From Variovorax ginsengisoli (GTDB taxonomy: Bacteria > Pseudomonadota > Gammaproteobacteria > Burkholderiales > Burkholderiaceae_C), in the NCBI RefSeq assembly GCF_030486595.1, contig NZ_JAUJZH010000016.1:117895-181894 (forward strand): a DNA stretch of 64,000 nucleotides, read 5' to 3'. The translations under genes and the position numbers were made by a program. The notes below the pieces were generated by a model. The model saw only the letters and a program-made list of their open reading frames with translations, was not told where the DNA came from and made no database searches. This document shows positions 43,690 through 51,858 of this stretch, one piece after another. Positions within the stretch are counted from its first letter, which is position 1. Each line of letters begins with the position of its first letter.

Positions 43690-44621
43690 AAAAACACATC
43701 TACATCTATTCGCCCTCCAGCGCCGTGCGCGACAAGGCCGCCTTCAAGCGCGGCGTCAAGCGGCTCCAGGCCCTGGGCCACGAGGTCGAACTCGACGAGG
43801 CCGTTCTTGCCACCCACCAGCGCTTCGCAGGCGACGACGCCACGCGGCTGGCGGCCATTGCGCGCGCCGCGGCCAGCGGCGCCGACGTGGCGCTGATCTC
43901 GCGCGGCGGCTACGGACTCACACGCATCCTCGACCAGATTCCCTACAAGGCGGTGGCCAAGGCGATCGATCGCGGCACCGAGTTCGTCGGGCTCAGCGAC
44001 TTCACTGCCTTCCAGAGCGCGCTGCTGGCCAAGACCGGGGCCGTCACCTGGGCCGGGCCCGCGATCGGCGAGGACTTCGGCGCCGAAGCCGGTGCCGACG
44101 ACATCATGGAAGCCTGCTTCGACGACCTGCTGGGCGGGCAGGGCGAGGGCACCGGATGGCGCATGCCGGCGCGCGACAGCGCCGACCTGCCGGCGTTCCG
44201 GTCCATCCACGACGCGGTGCTGTGGGGCGGCAACCTGTGCGTGCTGACCAGCCTGCTCGCAACGCCATGGTTTCCCGCCATCGACAAGGGCGTGCTGTTC
44301 CTGGAGGACGTCAACGAACATCCTTACCGGGTCGAGCGCATGCTCGACCAGTTGCGTCACGCGGGGGTGCTGGGGCGCCAGAAGGCGATCGTGCTGGGGC
44401 AGTTCACGGGAATCCGCAAGGTTCCGCACGATCGGGGCTTCGGCATGCAGGCGGTCGTCACCCGTCTGCGCGGCCTCATCAAACCGCCGGTGCTGACCGG
44501 ACTGCCGTTCGGGCACGTGCCGACCAAGGTGCTGCTGCCCGTGGGCGCGAAGGTGGAAGTGGCCGCCGACGGCCGGAACGTCTTCATGGTCTGGGGCCAC
44601 CGGCACCCTCACCCTCACTGA
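43686..44621 (+). CDS. Murein LD-carboxypeptidase (peptidase S66)
   Basis: 311 residues. Start is GTG at 43686, overlapping the tadA stop. Nucleophile Ser104 in VGLSDFTAFQ, catalytic Glu207 in FLEDVNEHPYRVERML and a C-terminal His in the (P)FGHVPTK region, fitting LdcA, which removes terminal D-Ala from muropeptides in cytoplasmic recycling. No signal peptide. A GC-rich hairpin follows at 44632. Confidence 0.92.
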   Translation: MKKHIYIYSPSSAVRDKAAFKRGVKRLQALGHEVELDEAVLATHQRFAGDDATRLAAIARAAASGADVALISRGGYGLTRILDQIPYKAVAKAIDRGTEFVGLSDFTAFQSALLAKTGAVTWAGPAIGEDFGAEAGADDIMEACFDDLLGGQGEGTGWRMPARDSADLPAFRSIHDAVLWGGNLCVLTSLLATPWFPAIDKGVLFLEDVNEHPYRVERMLDQLRHAGVLGRQKAIVLGQFTGIRKVPHDRGFGMQAVVTRLRGLIKPPVLTGLPFGHVPTKVLLPVGAKVEVAADGRNVFMVWGHRHPHPH

Positions 44622-44631
44622 AAACAGGGCG

Positions 44632-44649
44632 GGCCCGCTGGCGCGGGCC
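44632..44649. terminator. Hairpin between convergent genes
   Basis: GGCCCGC (44632-44638) pairs with GCGGGCC (44643-44649) over a TGGC loop, just after the carboxypeptidase stop. No T-run follows, so it may be a weak or Rho-assisted terminator. Confidence 0.45.
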
Positions 44650-44670
44650 GCTCACGCTCAATGGCGGGGG

Positions 44671-45003
44671 TCAGCCGTGGACCCTGTGGTGGGTCCGGGG
44701 CTCCATGCTGCCGGGAAGCCCGCCCTTGAACAGGCGGTTGATCTGGCGCATCTGGCGCCGGGCGGCGACTTCGCCGTCGACCGCGCTGAGGGCGGTCAGG
44801 ACGTCCTGGCGCAGGTACCAGAGCGCTTCGAGGTCGCCTGCGAAACGCACGCGCTGCGCCACGCGCTGCATCGTGTGGCCGCCATGGACCTGCAGCAATG
44901 ACAGCATCGCCGTGCGGATCTGCCCCATCTGACGATCCGCGGAACGGCGAAAGCCGAACCCGGGGAAGCTCAGAAAGCGAAGGAGACTGCTGGGTGACAC
45001 CAT
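44671..45003 (-). CDS. Conserved hypothetical protein
   Basis: 110 residues starting MVSPSSLLRFLSFPGFG, with a middle helical segment (RTAMLSLLQVHGGHTMQRV, LWYLRQDVLTALSAVD) resembling a short helix-turn-helix-like region, but no family was recognised. Convergent with the carboxypeptidase gene. The start was placed at the internal ATG because the upstream part of the frame lies in AT-rich sequence with a different small ORF. Confidence 0.55.
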   Translation of the reverse strand: MVSPSSLLRFLSFPGFGFRRSADRQMGQIRTAMLSLLQVHGGHTMQRVAQRVRFAGDLEALWYLRQDVLTALSAVDGEVAARRQMRQINRLFKGGLPGSMEPRTHHRVHG

Positions 45004-45087
45004 GGACGGAAGGCGTATTGCCAAAACCTGGACAGGTGCTACGTTAAGGCTGCCCCCGGAGCCGCACAAGCATCGACACGACATTTC

Positions 45088-45234
45088 ATGTTCAAAAACA
45101 ACATACTTCACGAAACTGCTCATGAAGCGCTTGAAGAACTAATGCCTAAGTTCTACTTTCGAGGCGAAAAGGAAACGTACAGCGTGTGTCGAAATGAAAA
45201 AGCAACAGCTTGGTGCGCCAGCGGCCCGATTTGA
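45088..45234 (+). CDS. Small AT-rich ORF of unknown function
   Basis: 48 residues, ATG at 45088 to TGA at 45232: MFKNNILHETAHEALEELMP then FYFRGEKETYSVCRNEKATAW and a short tail. Codon use is AT-rich and unlike all neighbours, and no clear Shine-Dalgarno site precedes it. It occupies most of the roughly 300-base gap between 45004 and 45304. It may be a real small gene, a remnant of foreign DNA, or chance. Confidence 0.25.
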   Translation: MFKNNILHETAHEALEELMPKFYFRGEKETYSVCRNEKATAWCASGPI

Positions 45235-45266
45235 GCTTCCGGGACCGAGTTTCGGCGCCGCTTTGC

Positions 45267-45272
45267 CATAAT
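45267..45272 (+). promoter_or_regulatory. Candidate -10 element of the cyclase-FHA gene
   Basis: CATAAT followed by C, 32 bases before the start at 45305; no good -35 at 16-18 bases. Part of a recurrent hexamer pattern in this window. Confidence 0.35.
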
Positions 45273-45304
45273 CGAACGGCGAGAGCTACCAAAAACTGCA
45301 CAAC

Positions 45305-46252
45305 ATGGGCGCCAATTCCACTGTCGTATTTGCCGATCTGACGGGAAGTACCAGAGTCTTCGAGGCTATGGGGAACGCGCGCGCCACCGAAACCGTGACG
45401 CGGCTGACGCAGTGGATCGGCGGCGTCTGCGAAGCGCATGGGGGCCGTGTCGTCAAATCGCTGGGCGATGGCGTGTTTGCGATATTCGCCGAAGGCATCA
45501 GCGCCACCCGGGCCGTGCTCGAAATGCAGCGCAACCACCAGAAGCGCCTGCAAACGTGGCCCGCGCCGCTGCGTATGGAACTGCAGATCGGCGTCGCCAG
45601 CGGGGAAGTGGTGGAGGTCGATGGCGATTGTTACGGCGACGCGGTCAACCTGGCCTCGCGCCTGAGCGACCTGGCCGGGCCGGGACAGATCTGGGCGACC
45701 GAGTCGGTGATCGAGCAGCTGCATGGCGGCGAGGTCCGCCACCGCAGCCTGGGGCCGATCAATATCCGCGGCAAGAACGAGATGCCGGTGGTGCACCGGG
45801 TCGACTGGCAGGACGAGGTGTCCGAGTTCCTCACAATGCCGGCCTCGCTGGTGCATCAGCCGCGCGGGCCCGATTCGTCCTTCGGACAGATCGAGCTGGC
45901 CTGGCTCGACGTCCGCTCGATGTTCCGCGCCGACGAACTTCCGATCCATCTGGGCCGGGTCGACGAAGCCCAGTTCGTGGTCAACGACCCGCGGGTGTCG
46001 CGGCTGCATGCGCGCATCGAGGCCCGCCAGGGCAGTTGCGTACTGGTCGACGTCAGCACCTACGGCACCTGGGTGCGCTTTCATGGCACTGCCGGCGCCA
46101 GCGGCGAGATCGCGCTGCGGCGCGACGAGTGCGTGCTGCACGGCAGCGGCGAGATCGGCCTGGGTGCGCCGCTCAGCGATTTCAGCGCGCCGACCATTTC
46201 GTTCAACACCACCGGCGGCAACGTGCTGCTGGCGCGCCGCGACCTGCGCTAG
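45305..46252 (+). CDS. Class III adenylate/guanylate cyclase with C-terminal FHA domain
   Basis: 315 residues. Cyclase catalytic domain (1-165) with metal-binding Asp11 (VVFADLTGST) and Asp55 (KSLGDGVFAIF), and IGVASGEVVEVDGDCYGDAVN for the second half. A Forkhead-associated domain follows (about 215-290): LPIHLGRVD, VNDPRVSRLHARIEARQG and VDVSTYGTWVRF, giving the G-R...S-R-x-H-A pattern that binds phosphothreonine. No membrane segment. Predicted to make cyclic nucleotides under control of a phosphorylated partner. Confidence 0.85.
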   Translation: MGANSTVVFADLTGSTRVFEAMGNARATETVTRLTQWIGGVCEAHGGRVVKSLGDGVFAIFAEGISATRAVLEMQRNHQKRLQTWPAPLRMELQIGVASGEVVEVDGDCYGDAVNLASRLSDLAGPGQIWATESVIEQLHGGEVRHRSLGPINIRGKNEMPVVHRVDWQDEVSEFLTMPASLVHQPRGPDSSFGQIELAWLDVRSMFRADELPIHLGRVDEAQFVVNDPRVSRLHARIEARQGSCVLVDVSTYGTWVRFHGTAGASGEIALRRDECVLHGSGEIGLGAPLSDFSAPTISFNTTGGNVLLARRDLR

Positions 46253-46788
46253 GGACGGGCCGGCTCGACCGGCCGCAGCACGCGGCCATCGCCGATGAAC
46301 GACTCGCCCACCAGCATCCTGAAGCCGGCTTCGGCCTGAAACTTGGGCAGCGCCAGTTGGGGCGCCAGAAACTCCACTTCGAGCGCCTGCGGGCTGCCAC
46401 GCCGGAACGACCGGTCCGCCGGAACCCACCAGCGGGCCGAGAACGCCTCGTTGCCGACCACCAGCGCGCAGCGATGCTCGCCGGCAGGCACCGGGATGTC
46501 TTCGGCCGGCAGTTTCGGCGGACGCAGCGTGAGTTCGACCAGCAGCTGGGGCTCGAAGGCGGGCCGCTCGTCGAAGGGGGAGGGCGCCATCGGTGCCGGC
46601 CGGCGCAGGCGCGAGATCAGCCACGAGATCACGTTGCCGATGATCGGCACCCACAACAGCATCAGCAGGGTGCCGATGTCCCGCAGGGTCGAGCCGGGCG
46701 CGGCGAGCTGCCGCATCGCCGCGCCTCCGAGGGCGACGCACAGGAGGATGATCACGATGAGCTTGCGCCGGGACTGGATGGTCGTCAT
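46249..46788 (-). CDS. Membrane protein of unknown function
   Basis: 179 residues with two predicted membrane helices in the first 65 (KLIVIILLCVALGGAAM; IGTLLMLLWVPIIGNVISWL) and a soluble C-terminal domain (VELTLRPPKLPAEDIPVP onward). No family recognised. Overlaps the end of the cyclase-FHA gene by 4 bases tail to tail, so the two are on opposite strands. Confidence 0.72.
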   Translation of the reverse strand: MTTIQSRRKLIVIILLCVALGGAAMRQLAAPGSTLRDIGTLLMLLWVPIIGNVISWLISRLRRPAPMAPSPFDERPAFEPQLLVELTLRPPKLPAEDIPVPAGEHRCALVVGNEAFSARWWVPADRSFRRGSPQALEVEFLAPQLALPKFQAEAGFRMLVGESFIGDGRVLRPVEPARP

Positions 46789-46905
46789 GGCCCCGAGCTT
46801 AACAATCCGGCCCGGCGCCGGGCGCCGCAGCGGGCTGCCTGTTTTGCAGGCAACGGGACGGGACCCCGCGTGGGGCCACGGTTCGAGCCTGGCCGTCCCG
46901 GCGCT

Positions 46906-47916
46906 TCACACAGTGTTATCCACAGAAAGCCGGAACAAGTCATCGAGCTGCCGCAGGTCGTCGAGCAGCAGGCGCAGCGGGGCGGCCAAGCCGGCAGCGA
47001 CGGATGGCGCGTCGTGGGTCGGCGCCGCGACGCTGTCGTCGACCGGCTGCCCACGGCGCTCCACGCGCGCGGCGATGGCCGCCAGCGCGGCACCCGCGAT
47101 GCGGGCCACTTCGCGGTTGTCGGCGTCGCGCGATGCACCGGCCTCGGCGCGGAGCAGGCGCTTCAGCAGCAGCGCGTCCTGCACGATGCGGGCTGTCAGC
47201 GCGGCCGTGCGGTGGTGGCGATCGGCGCCGGGGGCGTTGCGCGCGCGGCCGAACGGGCGTCCTTCATGGTCGGCGCCGCCGGCCAGCACGCTCAGCCGGG
47301 CGAGCGCATGGCGCACGGCAGCGGCCGATTGCTCGGCCTGCGCCTCGGTCCGGGCGGCCGGCGGCTGCTGGAATTGCCGCCCCACCTGCCGCAGCAGCGC
47401 GGCGCAGCCGGCACAGAAGCGATCGGCGGCGCGGTAGCGCGACGAAACCAATGCGACCGCCATGGCCACCGCGACGCCGATCAGGATCTGCGCCACCCGC
47501 AGCGCCGCCACCTGCAAGGCGGAATGGCCCGGGAGGTCGCCGGCGGCCAGGATGATCAAGGCGGCCACCGGCGCGCTTCGAAAGGCCGGGCTGGCGGCGC
47601 TCGCGAAGGCGAGTCCGACCACGATGGCGAGCAAGGTGGCCTGCGGATGGCTTCCATGGTGTTGCAGGAAGACGCCGAGCAGGCCGGCCACGGCACCGAT
47701 CAACGTGGCCCGCGTGCGGTCCCAACTGGCCTCCCAGGTCGCGCCGCTGCTCGGGCGCAGCACGATCAGCGCGCTCATCACGGCCCACAGGTGCTCGGGC
47801 AGGGCGAGCAGCGCCGACAGCGCGGAGGCCAGCAGCACCGTCGCGGCCAGTTGCAGCCCATGATGCCGCCGCTCGGCATCGAAGGGCAGGCGCGCGGCCA
47901 GCGCGGTGAAGCTCAT
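46906..47916 (-). CDS. FUSC-family aromatic acid exporter-like protein
   Basis: 336 residues: an N-terminal FUSC-like membrane module with 5-6 helices (AVMSALIVLRPSSGATW, LIGAVAGLLGVFLQ, LGVAVAMAVALVSS-like stretches) followed by a cytosolic helical domain. Related to YccS/AaeB-type exporters. Overlaps the MarR regulator by ATGA, so the two are one operon and MarR probably represses it. Confidence 0.8.
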   Translation of the reverse strand: MSFTALAARLPFDAERRHHGLQLAATVLLASALSALLALPEHLWAVMSALIVLRPSSGATWEASWDRTRATLIGAVAGLLGVFLQHHGSHPQATLLAIVVGLAFASAASPAFRSAPVAALIILAAGDLPGHSALQVAALRVAQILIGVAVAMAVALVSSRYRAADRFCAGCAALLRQVGRQFQQPPAARTEAQAEQSAAAVRHALARLSVLAGGADHEGRPFGRARNAPGADRHHRTAALTARIVQDALLLKRLLRAEAGASRDADNREVARIAGAALAAIAARVERRGQPVDDSVAAPTHDAPSVAAGLAAPLRLLLDDLRQLDDLFRLSVDNTV

Positions 47917-48383
47917 TCGCGCCGTGCGGCGGCCGCCGCGGGGTCGAGGACGCCGGCGATGTCGTCGAGCAAGGCGCAGGCCTCGAGCAGCAGCGCACGC
48001 TGTTGCGGATTCAGGCGGGCGTCGATGATCTCGGCCAGGGAAGCTTCACCGGCCTGGACCGCGGTGACCAGTCGCCGGGCACCCGACCGGGTCAGGCGCA
48101 GCAGCGATCGCCGCCCGTCGGCGGCATCCGCCTTGCGGGCCAGCCAGCCATCGGCTTCGAGTTCGGCCAGCAGGCGGGTCAGCGACTGGGGCATGACGCC
48201 TTCGCGCTGGGCGAGCTCGGTCGGTGTCATCGGGCCGGTACGGTAGAGACGGCCGATGACGCTCAGTTTGGCCACGCTCAAGCCGGCATCCTGCAGGGCC
48301 GGCCGCAGCCGCCGGGACAGCAGAGTGACGGCTCCGCGCAGGCGGTGCGCGCATTGCGCCGCGTCGGGAGAGGAAGGCTGCAT
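47913..48383 (-). CDS. MarR-family transcriptional regulator
   Basis: 156 residues with the winged helix of MarR (LSVAKLSVIGRLYR, MTPTELAQREGVMPQSLTRLLAELE, RSLLRLTRSGARRL). First gene of the MarR-FUSC operon. Its start is preceded by a double-dyad operator at 48396-48433. Confidence 0.92.
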   Translation of the reverse strand: MQPSSPDAAQCAHRLRGAVTLLSRRLRPALQDAGLSVAKLSVIGRLYRTGPMTPTELAQREGVMPQSLTRLLAELEADGWLARKADAADGRRSLLRLTRSGARRLVTAVQAGEASLAEIIDARLNPQQRALLLEACALLDDIAGVLDPAAAAARRE

Positions 48384-48395
48384 CGCAAAAATGAA

Positions 48396-48433
48396 AAGAC
48401 TTGTCTTGGTATTCAGATACTAAGACAAGTCTT
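48396..48433. promoter_or_regulatory. MarR operator candidate
   Basis: AAGACTTGTCTT (48396-48407) and AAGACAAGTCTT (48422-48433) form an inverted pair separated by 14 bases; each is itself nearly palindromic (AAGAC-nn-GTCTT). Located 13-50 bases upstream of the MarR start, as expected for autorepression by SlyA/MarR dimers. Confidence 0.65.
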
Positions 48434-48468
48434 GCTTGATTGCCAGGCAGCCGGCGGCCGCCGATGCC

Positions 48469-49101
48469 TCAGCTGATCAGCTGGTTCTTGAGCGCGTAGT
48501 AGGTGAGGTCGCTGTTAGAGGCCAGGTTCATCTTCTCCATCAGCCGGCTGCGGTAGGTGCTCACGGTCTTGACCGACAGCGACAGGTGCTCGGCGATGCT
48601 GCCCGCGGTCTCGCCGGTGGCGAGCTTCAGGAAGACCTGGAACTCGCGCTCCGAGAGCTGCTCATGCGGCGCGGTGTCGGTGTTGCGGTCGAGCTGGCGG
48701 GCCAGCAGTTCGGCCACGCCCGGCGTGATGTAGCGACGACCGAGCGAAATCGTGCGGATCGCTTCGACGATTTCCTTCGGGTCGCATTCCTTGTTGAGGT
48801 AGCCACTCGCGCCCTGGCGGATCAGGCTCATGGCGTAGTGTTCCTCGGGATAGCCGCTCAGAATCAGGATGCCAGTGTCGGGCGCTTTCGCCCGCACCAT
48901 CGCGATGGCGTCGATGCCGCTCTGGCCCGGCATCGAGAGATCCATCACCAGGACATCAATCTCGTGATTGCGCACCAGATCGATGGCTTCGCGCCCGCTG
49001 GCGGCTTCGCCGACCACGCGCAGGTCCACGTGCTGCGAAAAGAAGTCGCGCAGGCCCGAACGAACGATGGCATGGTCGTCCACGATTCCGATCTTGATCA
49101 T
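48469..49101 (-). CDS. NarL/LuxR-type response regulator
   Basis: 210 residues: receiver with Asp54 (VLVMDLSMPG) and C-terminal LuxR helix-turn-helix (LSEREFQVFLKLATGETAGS; LSVKTVSTYRSRLMEKMNL). Start at MIKIGIVDDHAIV with a GGAG site upstream. A kinase gene lies 879 bases away (49980) rather than adjacent. Confidence 0.95.
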   Translation of the reverse strand: MIKIGIVDDHAIVRSGLRDFFSQHVDLRVVGEAASGREAIDLVRNHEIDVLVMDLSMPGQSGIDAIAMVRAKAPDTGILILSGYPEEHYAMSLIRQGASGYLNKECDPKEIVEAIRTISLGRRYITPGVAELLARQLDRNTDTAPHEQLSEREFQVFLKLATGETAGSIAEHLSLSVKTVSTYRSRLMEKMNLASNSDLTYYALKNQLIS

Positions 49102-49259
49102 TTTTTGCTCCTCGAATGATGGTGTCGGGGGAGCATGCGGGCCGATGCGGCCGGCTCGCGTCTGCCGACAGCCCGACTCCGCGTAGGAAAGACGCGAATG
49201 CAACTCGGGCAATTGGATGACACTCGGCGGGGGGAAGGCCCCGGTGCGACAGCCAGGCG

Positions 49260-49757
49260 TCAGCGCAGCAGCCTGAAGGCAGCCACCGCGGCCGCCAAGC
49301 CACCGAGCACCAGCAGGCCCTTGGCCTTGGAGAAGCGAGAGGCACGTTCGGAGCGATAGCCTTCGAGCCGGGCGGGGAGGGTGCGCAGGTCTTCGATCGG
49401 CCCCTGCGGGCCGAGGCGTTCCTCGGCATTGATCGCTTGCAGGGTCGCCGACAACAAGGCGGGGTTCTTGTCGTCGTGCTCGTAGGCGGTCGGGGTCTCG
49501 CCGCGCGCCCGCTGCACATGGGCCAGGAAGAGCTTGCCCCTGGCGGTCAGGCCGATATCTTCGCCGCTCATGACGAGCAGTCCGTGCTCGATCAGGGCAT
49601 CGAGTCCGCGTCGCACGCCGGGCCGCTCGTTGACAGGCACGCTGGCCTGCAGGCCGGTGCGCGAGGTCTTGCCGCCCCCCGACGCGGCCGCCCGTTGGCG
49701 AACCAGCATCATCAGCACGCCGGCAACGGTCTCGTGGTCAGAAAGCGCTTGTCCCAT
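49260..49757 (-). CDS. Conserved hypothetical protein with C-terminal membrane helix
   Basis: 165 residues. N-terminal part (RPGVRRGLDALIEHGLLVMSG, LTARGKLFLAH) resembles a winged-helix or PadR-like fold but is not convincing; the end (SKAKGLLVLGGLAAAVAAFRLL) is a hydrophobic tail anchor. The ATG at 49757 was chosen over a TTG 9 bases upstream. No family identified. Confidence 0.6.
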   Translation of the reverse strand: MGQALSDHETVAGVLMMLVRQRAAASGGGKTSRTGLQASVPVNERPGVRRGLDALIEHGLLVMSGEDIGLTARGKLFLAHVQRARGETPTAYEHDDKNPALLSATLQAINAEERLGPQGPIEDLRTLPARLEGYRSERASRFSKAKGLLVLGGLAAAVAAFRLLR

Positions 49758-49945
49758 GGCGATCAAATTATTCCCGCGAACAGGCGCCAGCGCGAGAGGA
49801 ACAAGCCCTCATGTGCGGCAGATTTTTCGCGGTGGCGATTCGACGGCGCAGGCGGCCATCGAATCACCTTCGCTCGGCCGGCGATTGCGGCAATAACGCA
49901 CACAACCCGGGGTGATCCCGAGTTGCGATGTCGTTGACAAACAGG

Positions 49946-49960
49946 GAGTCTTCAAGACTC
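49946..49960. promoter_or_regulatory. Palindrome near histidine kinase start
   Basis: GAGTCTT-C-AAGACTC is a perfect 7-base dyad, about 20 bases before the kinase ATG and just downstream of a TTGACA hexamer (49934-49939). A good -10 was not found, so this is an operator candidate only. Confidence 0.35.
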
Positions 49961-49979
49961 TCAAACTCTGGACTCCGGG

Positions 49980-51428
49980 ATGGCCTCCGAGGCGTCGCTC
50001 CACCCAAGCCCGGCATTCGCACGCGCCCAAGTCTCCGCGCACGCCCGATCCGGTCACGACCCGGCCCCCGGTGACATCGAGGACGATGCGCCCGGCCTGC
50101 GCGCCCGCTGGATCCAGGGCCAGCTGACGCGCAGCTTCTTGCGCCAATCGCGCGTGCGCCAGCCGCTGGGGCTGCTGCTGATCCTGACCATGGCCGCACT
50201 GTGCTGGGGCAGCGGCAGCCATCTGGCCGTGTCGGCCTGGCTGGCGGTCGGCTTGCTGATCTCCGCCATGCGCCGTCGCGTGGTGAGCCTCCATGCCGGC
50301 AAGCACCAGGGCGCCAGTTCCGAATCGCTCAATCTCTTTCTCGCCCGGGCGGCGCCGGTCTTCATCCTCGAGGCCCCGTTCTGGGGCGTCTCGGTGCTGC
50401 TGTTCTTCGCTCGCATTCCTGAGGCGAACCAGTTCGGCTGCTGGCTGGTCCTGACACTGGTGGTCTACGGCCCGATCACCCGCCTGGCGCTGGTGCCCTT
50501 CCTGCTCTACTGGTCGATGAACGGATTCTTCGTCGTGATGCTGGCTTGCGTGCTGTATGGCGTGTTCCTCGGGCCGATGCAGGGATCGCTCAACTACTGG
50601 TTCGTGGGGCTCACCTTGTTGCACTGGGTCGTGATCCTCGGCCTCGGCAGGGCGATCCACGCCAACCAGGAAGAGCACTTCGGTCTTCAATACGACCTCG
50701 CCCTCAGGGAGCGCCAGGCGACCGAGGCGGTCAGCACCAAGAACCGTTTTCTTGCCGCCGCGACCCACGACCTGCGCCAGCCGGTGTCGGCCCTGGCGCT
50801 CTATGCCGACTTCCTGAAGGAGAACCCGGAGACACATGCCGAACTGGCGCCCAAGATCGCCAAGGCCACGGCCGCTGTGAGCCACCTGTTCGATTCGCTG
50901 TTCGACCTGTCGGTGCTCGACAGCGGCAAGGTCCAGCTGTCGGTCGAGCCGGTGCAGATCGCCGATGTGGTGCGCGACCTGCAGCTTCAGTACGAGCCCC
51001 TGGCGGAGGCGAAAAACATCCGGCTGCGCGTGCGCACCGGGCAGGCGACGATCCAGTCGGACCCGCTGCGACTGCGGCGGATGGTCGGCAACGTGCTGTC
51101 GAACGCGATCAAGTACAGCCCGCCCGGCAAGAAGATCCTGCTGGCCGCGCGGCTGCAGCAGGGCGATGTCGTGGTCGAGGTCTTCGACCAGGGCATCGGC
51201 ATCCCGGCCGACCAGATCGAGAAGGTGTTCGAGGAGTTCTATCGCGTCAATGACGCGGCCACGCCGGCAGCCGACGGTGTCGGGCTCGGCTTGTCGCTGG
51301 TCGCGCGGCTGGCGAAGGCGCTCAAGTCGGAGGTCCGGCTCGACTCGGTGGCGGGGCGCGGCACCCGCTGCTCGATCCGCCTGGGCGACCTGCGCGGCGG
51401 CGGCACTGCGAACCCGCCGGGTGGGTGA
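49980..51428 (+). CDS. Membrane sensor histidine kinase (orphan)
   Basis: 482 residues: about six membrane helices between 60 and 225 forming a small sensor without a large periplasmic domain, then HisKA with His263 (FLAAATHDLRQPVSAL) and HATPase (NVLSNAIKYSPPG, DQGIGIP, GVGLGLSL). HDLRQP boxes are common in Burkholderiales kinases that pair with NarL-type regulators. No regulator is adjacent; the one at 48469 is the nearest candidate. Start ATG 49980 lacks a strong Shine-Dalgarno site. Confidence 0.9.
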   Translation: MASEASLHPSPAFARAQVSAHARSGHDPAPGDIEDDAPGLRARWIQGQLTRSFLRQSRVRQPLGLLLILTMAALCWGSGSHLAVSAWLAVGLLISAMRRRVVSLHAGKHQGASSESLNLFLARAAPVFILEAPFWGVSVLLFFARIPEANQFGCWLVLTLVVYGPITRLALVPFLLYWSMNGFFVVMLACVLYGVFLGPMQGSLNYWFVGLTLLHWVVILGLGRAIHANQEEHFGLQYDLALRERQATEAVSTKNRFLAAATHDLRQPVSALALYADFLKENPETHAELAPKIAKATAAVSHLFDSLFDLSVLDSGKVQLSVEPVQIADVVRDLQLQYEPLAEAKNIRLRVRTGQATIQSDPLRLRRMVGNVLSNAIKYSPPGKKILLAARLQQGDVVVEVFDQGIGIPADQIEKVFEEFYRVNDAATPAADGVGLGLSLVARLAKALKSEVRLDSVAGRGTRCSIRLGDLRGGGTANPPGG

Positions 51429-51533
51429 CGACCTACGCCGCCTGGACAACGGTGCCGACACGCCGGCGCCGAGCGGGAACCTTCAATGAATGCAGTGCGA
51501 CGTGGTCGCATTGCAATTCTCGAAAGGACTCCC

Positions 51534-51839
51534 ATGCAGAGCACGAATTTCACCGACTACAAGAGCCCCGAACAGATCGCCGAGGCGACGCGCCAGGCCG
51601 TGCGCGAGACCGCCGACGGGGCAGACGCCTACACCGCGGGCATCGCGCATGCGGCCAGGCCTTCCAGGCGCCGGGCCCGGCAGGTCATGGACGACCTCAG
51701 GGCTCGGGGCCGCCAGTGGCGAGAGCAGGGCGGCCACTATGTCTCGGATCGGCCGGTCCGCTCGATGATGATGGCAGCGGCGGGCGGCGCCGCGGTGACC
51801 ACATTGATGCTCGCCGCGCTGCGGGGCAGCCGGCGCTGA
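51534..51839 (+). CDS. Small membrane-anchored protein, ElaB/DUF883-like
   Basis: 101 residues: an acidic/charged N-terminal part with Arg/Gln-rich helices and a C-terminal hydrophobic anchor (RSMMMAAAGGAAVTTLMLAAL) followed by a basic end. This layout is like the YqjD/ElaB family, but a direct motif match is weak. AAAGGA precedes the ATG at 51534. Confidence 0.5.
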   Translation: MQSTNFTDYKSPEQIAEATRQAVRETADGADAYTAGIAHAARPSRRRARQVMDDLRARGRQWREQGGHYVSDRPVRSMMMAAAGGAAVTTLMLAALRGSRR

Positions 51840-51858
51840 GACCTCCGCCGCGCGCAGC

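Noticed and set aside
44632..44649. Strong intrinsic terminator
   Set aside because: The hairpin is short and has no T-tract, so it is given only as a weak terminator.
46916..46924. Perfect DnaA box TTATCCACA
   Set aside because: Single copy lying inside the end of the FUSC gene; no cluster of boxes, no AT-rich unwinding region, no dnaA or dnaN, so not an origin.
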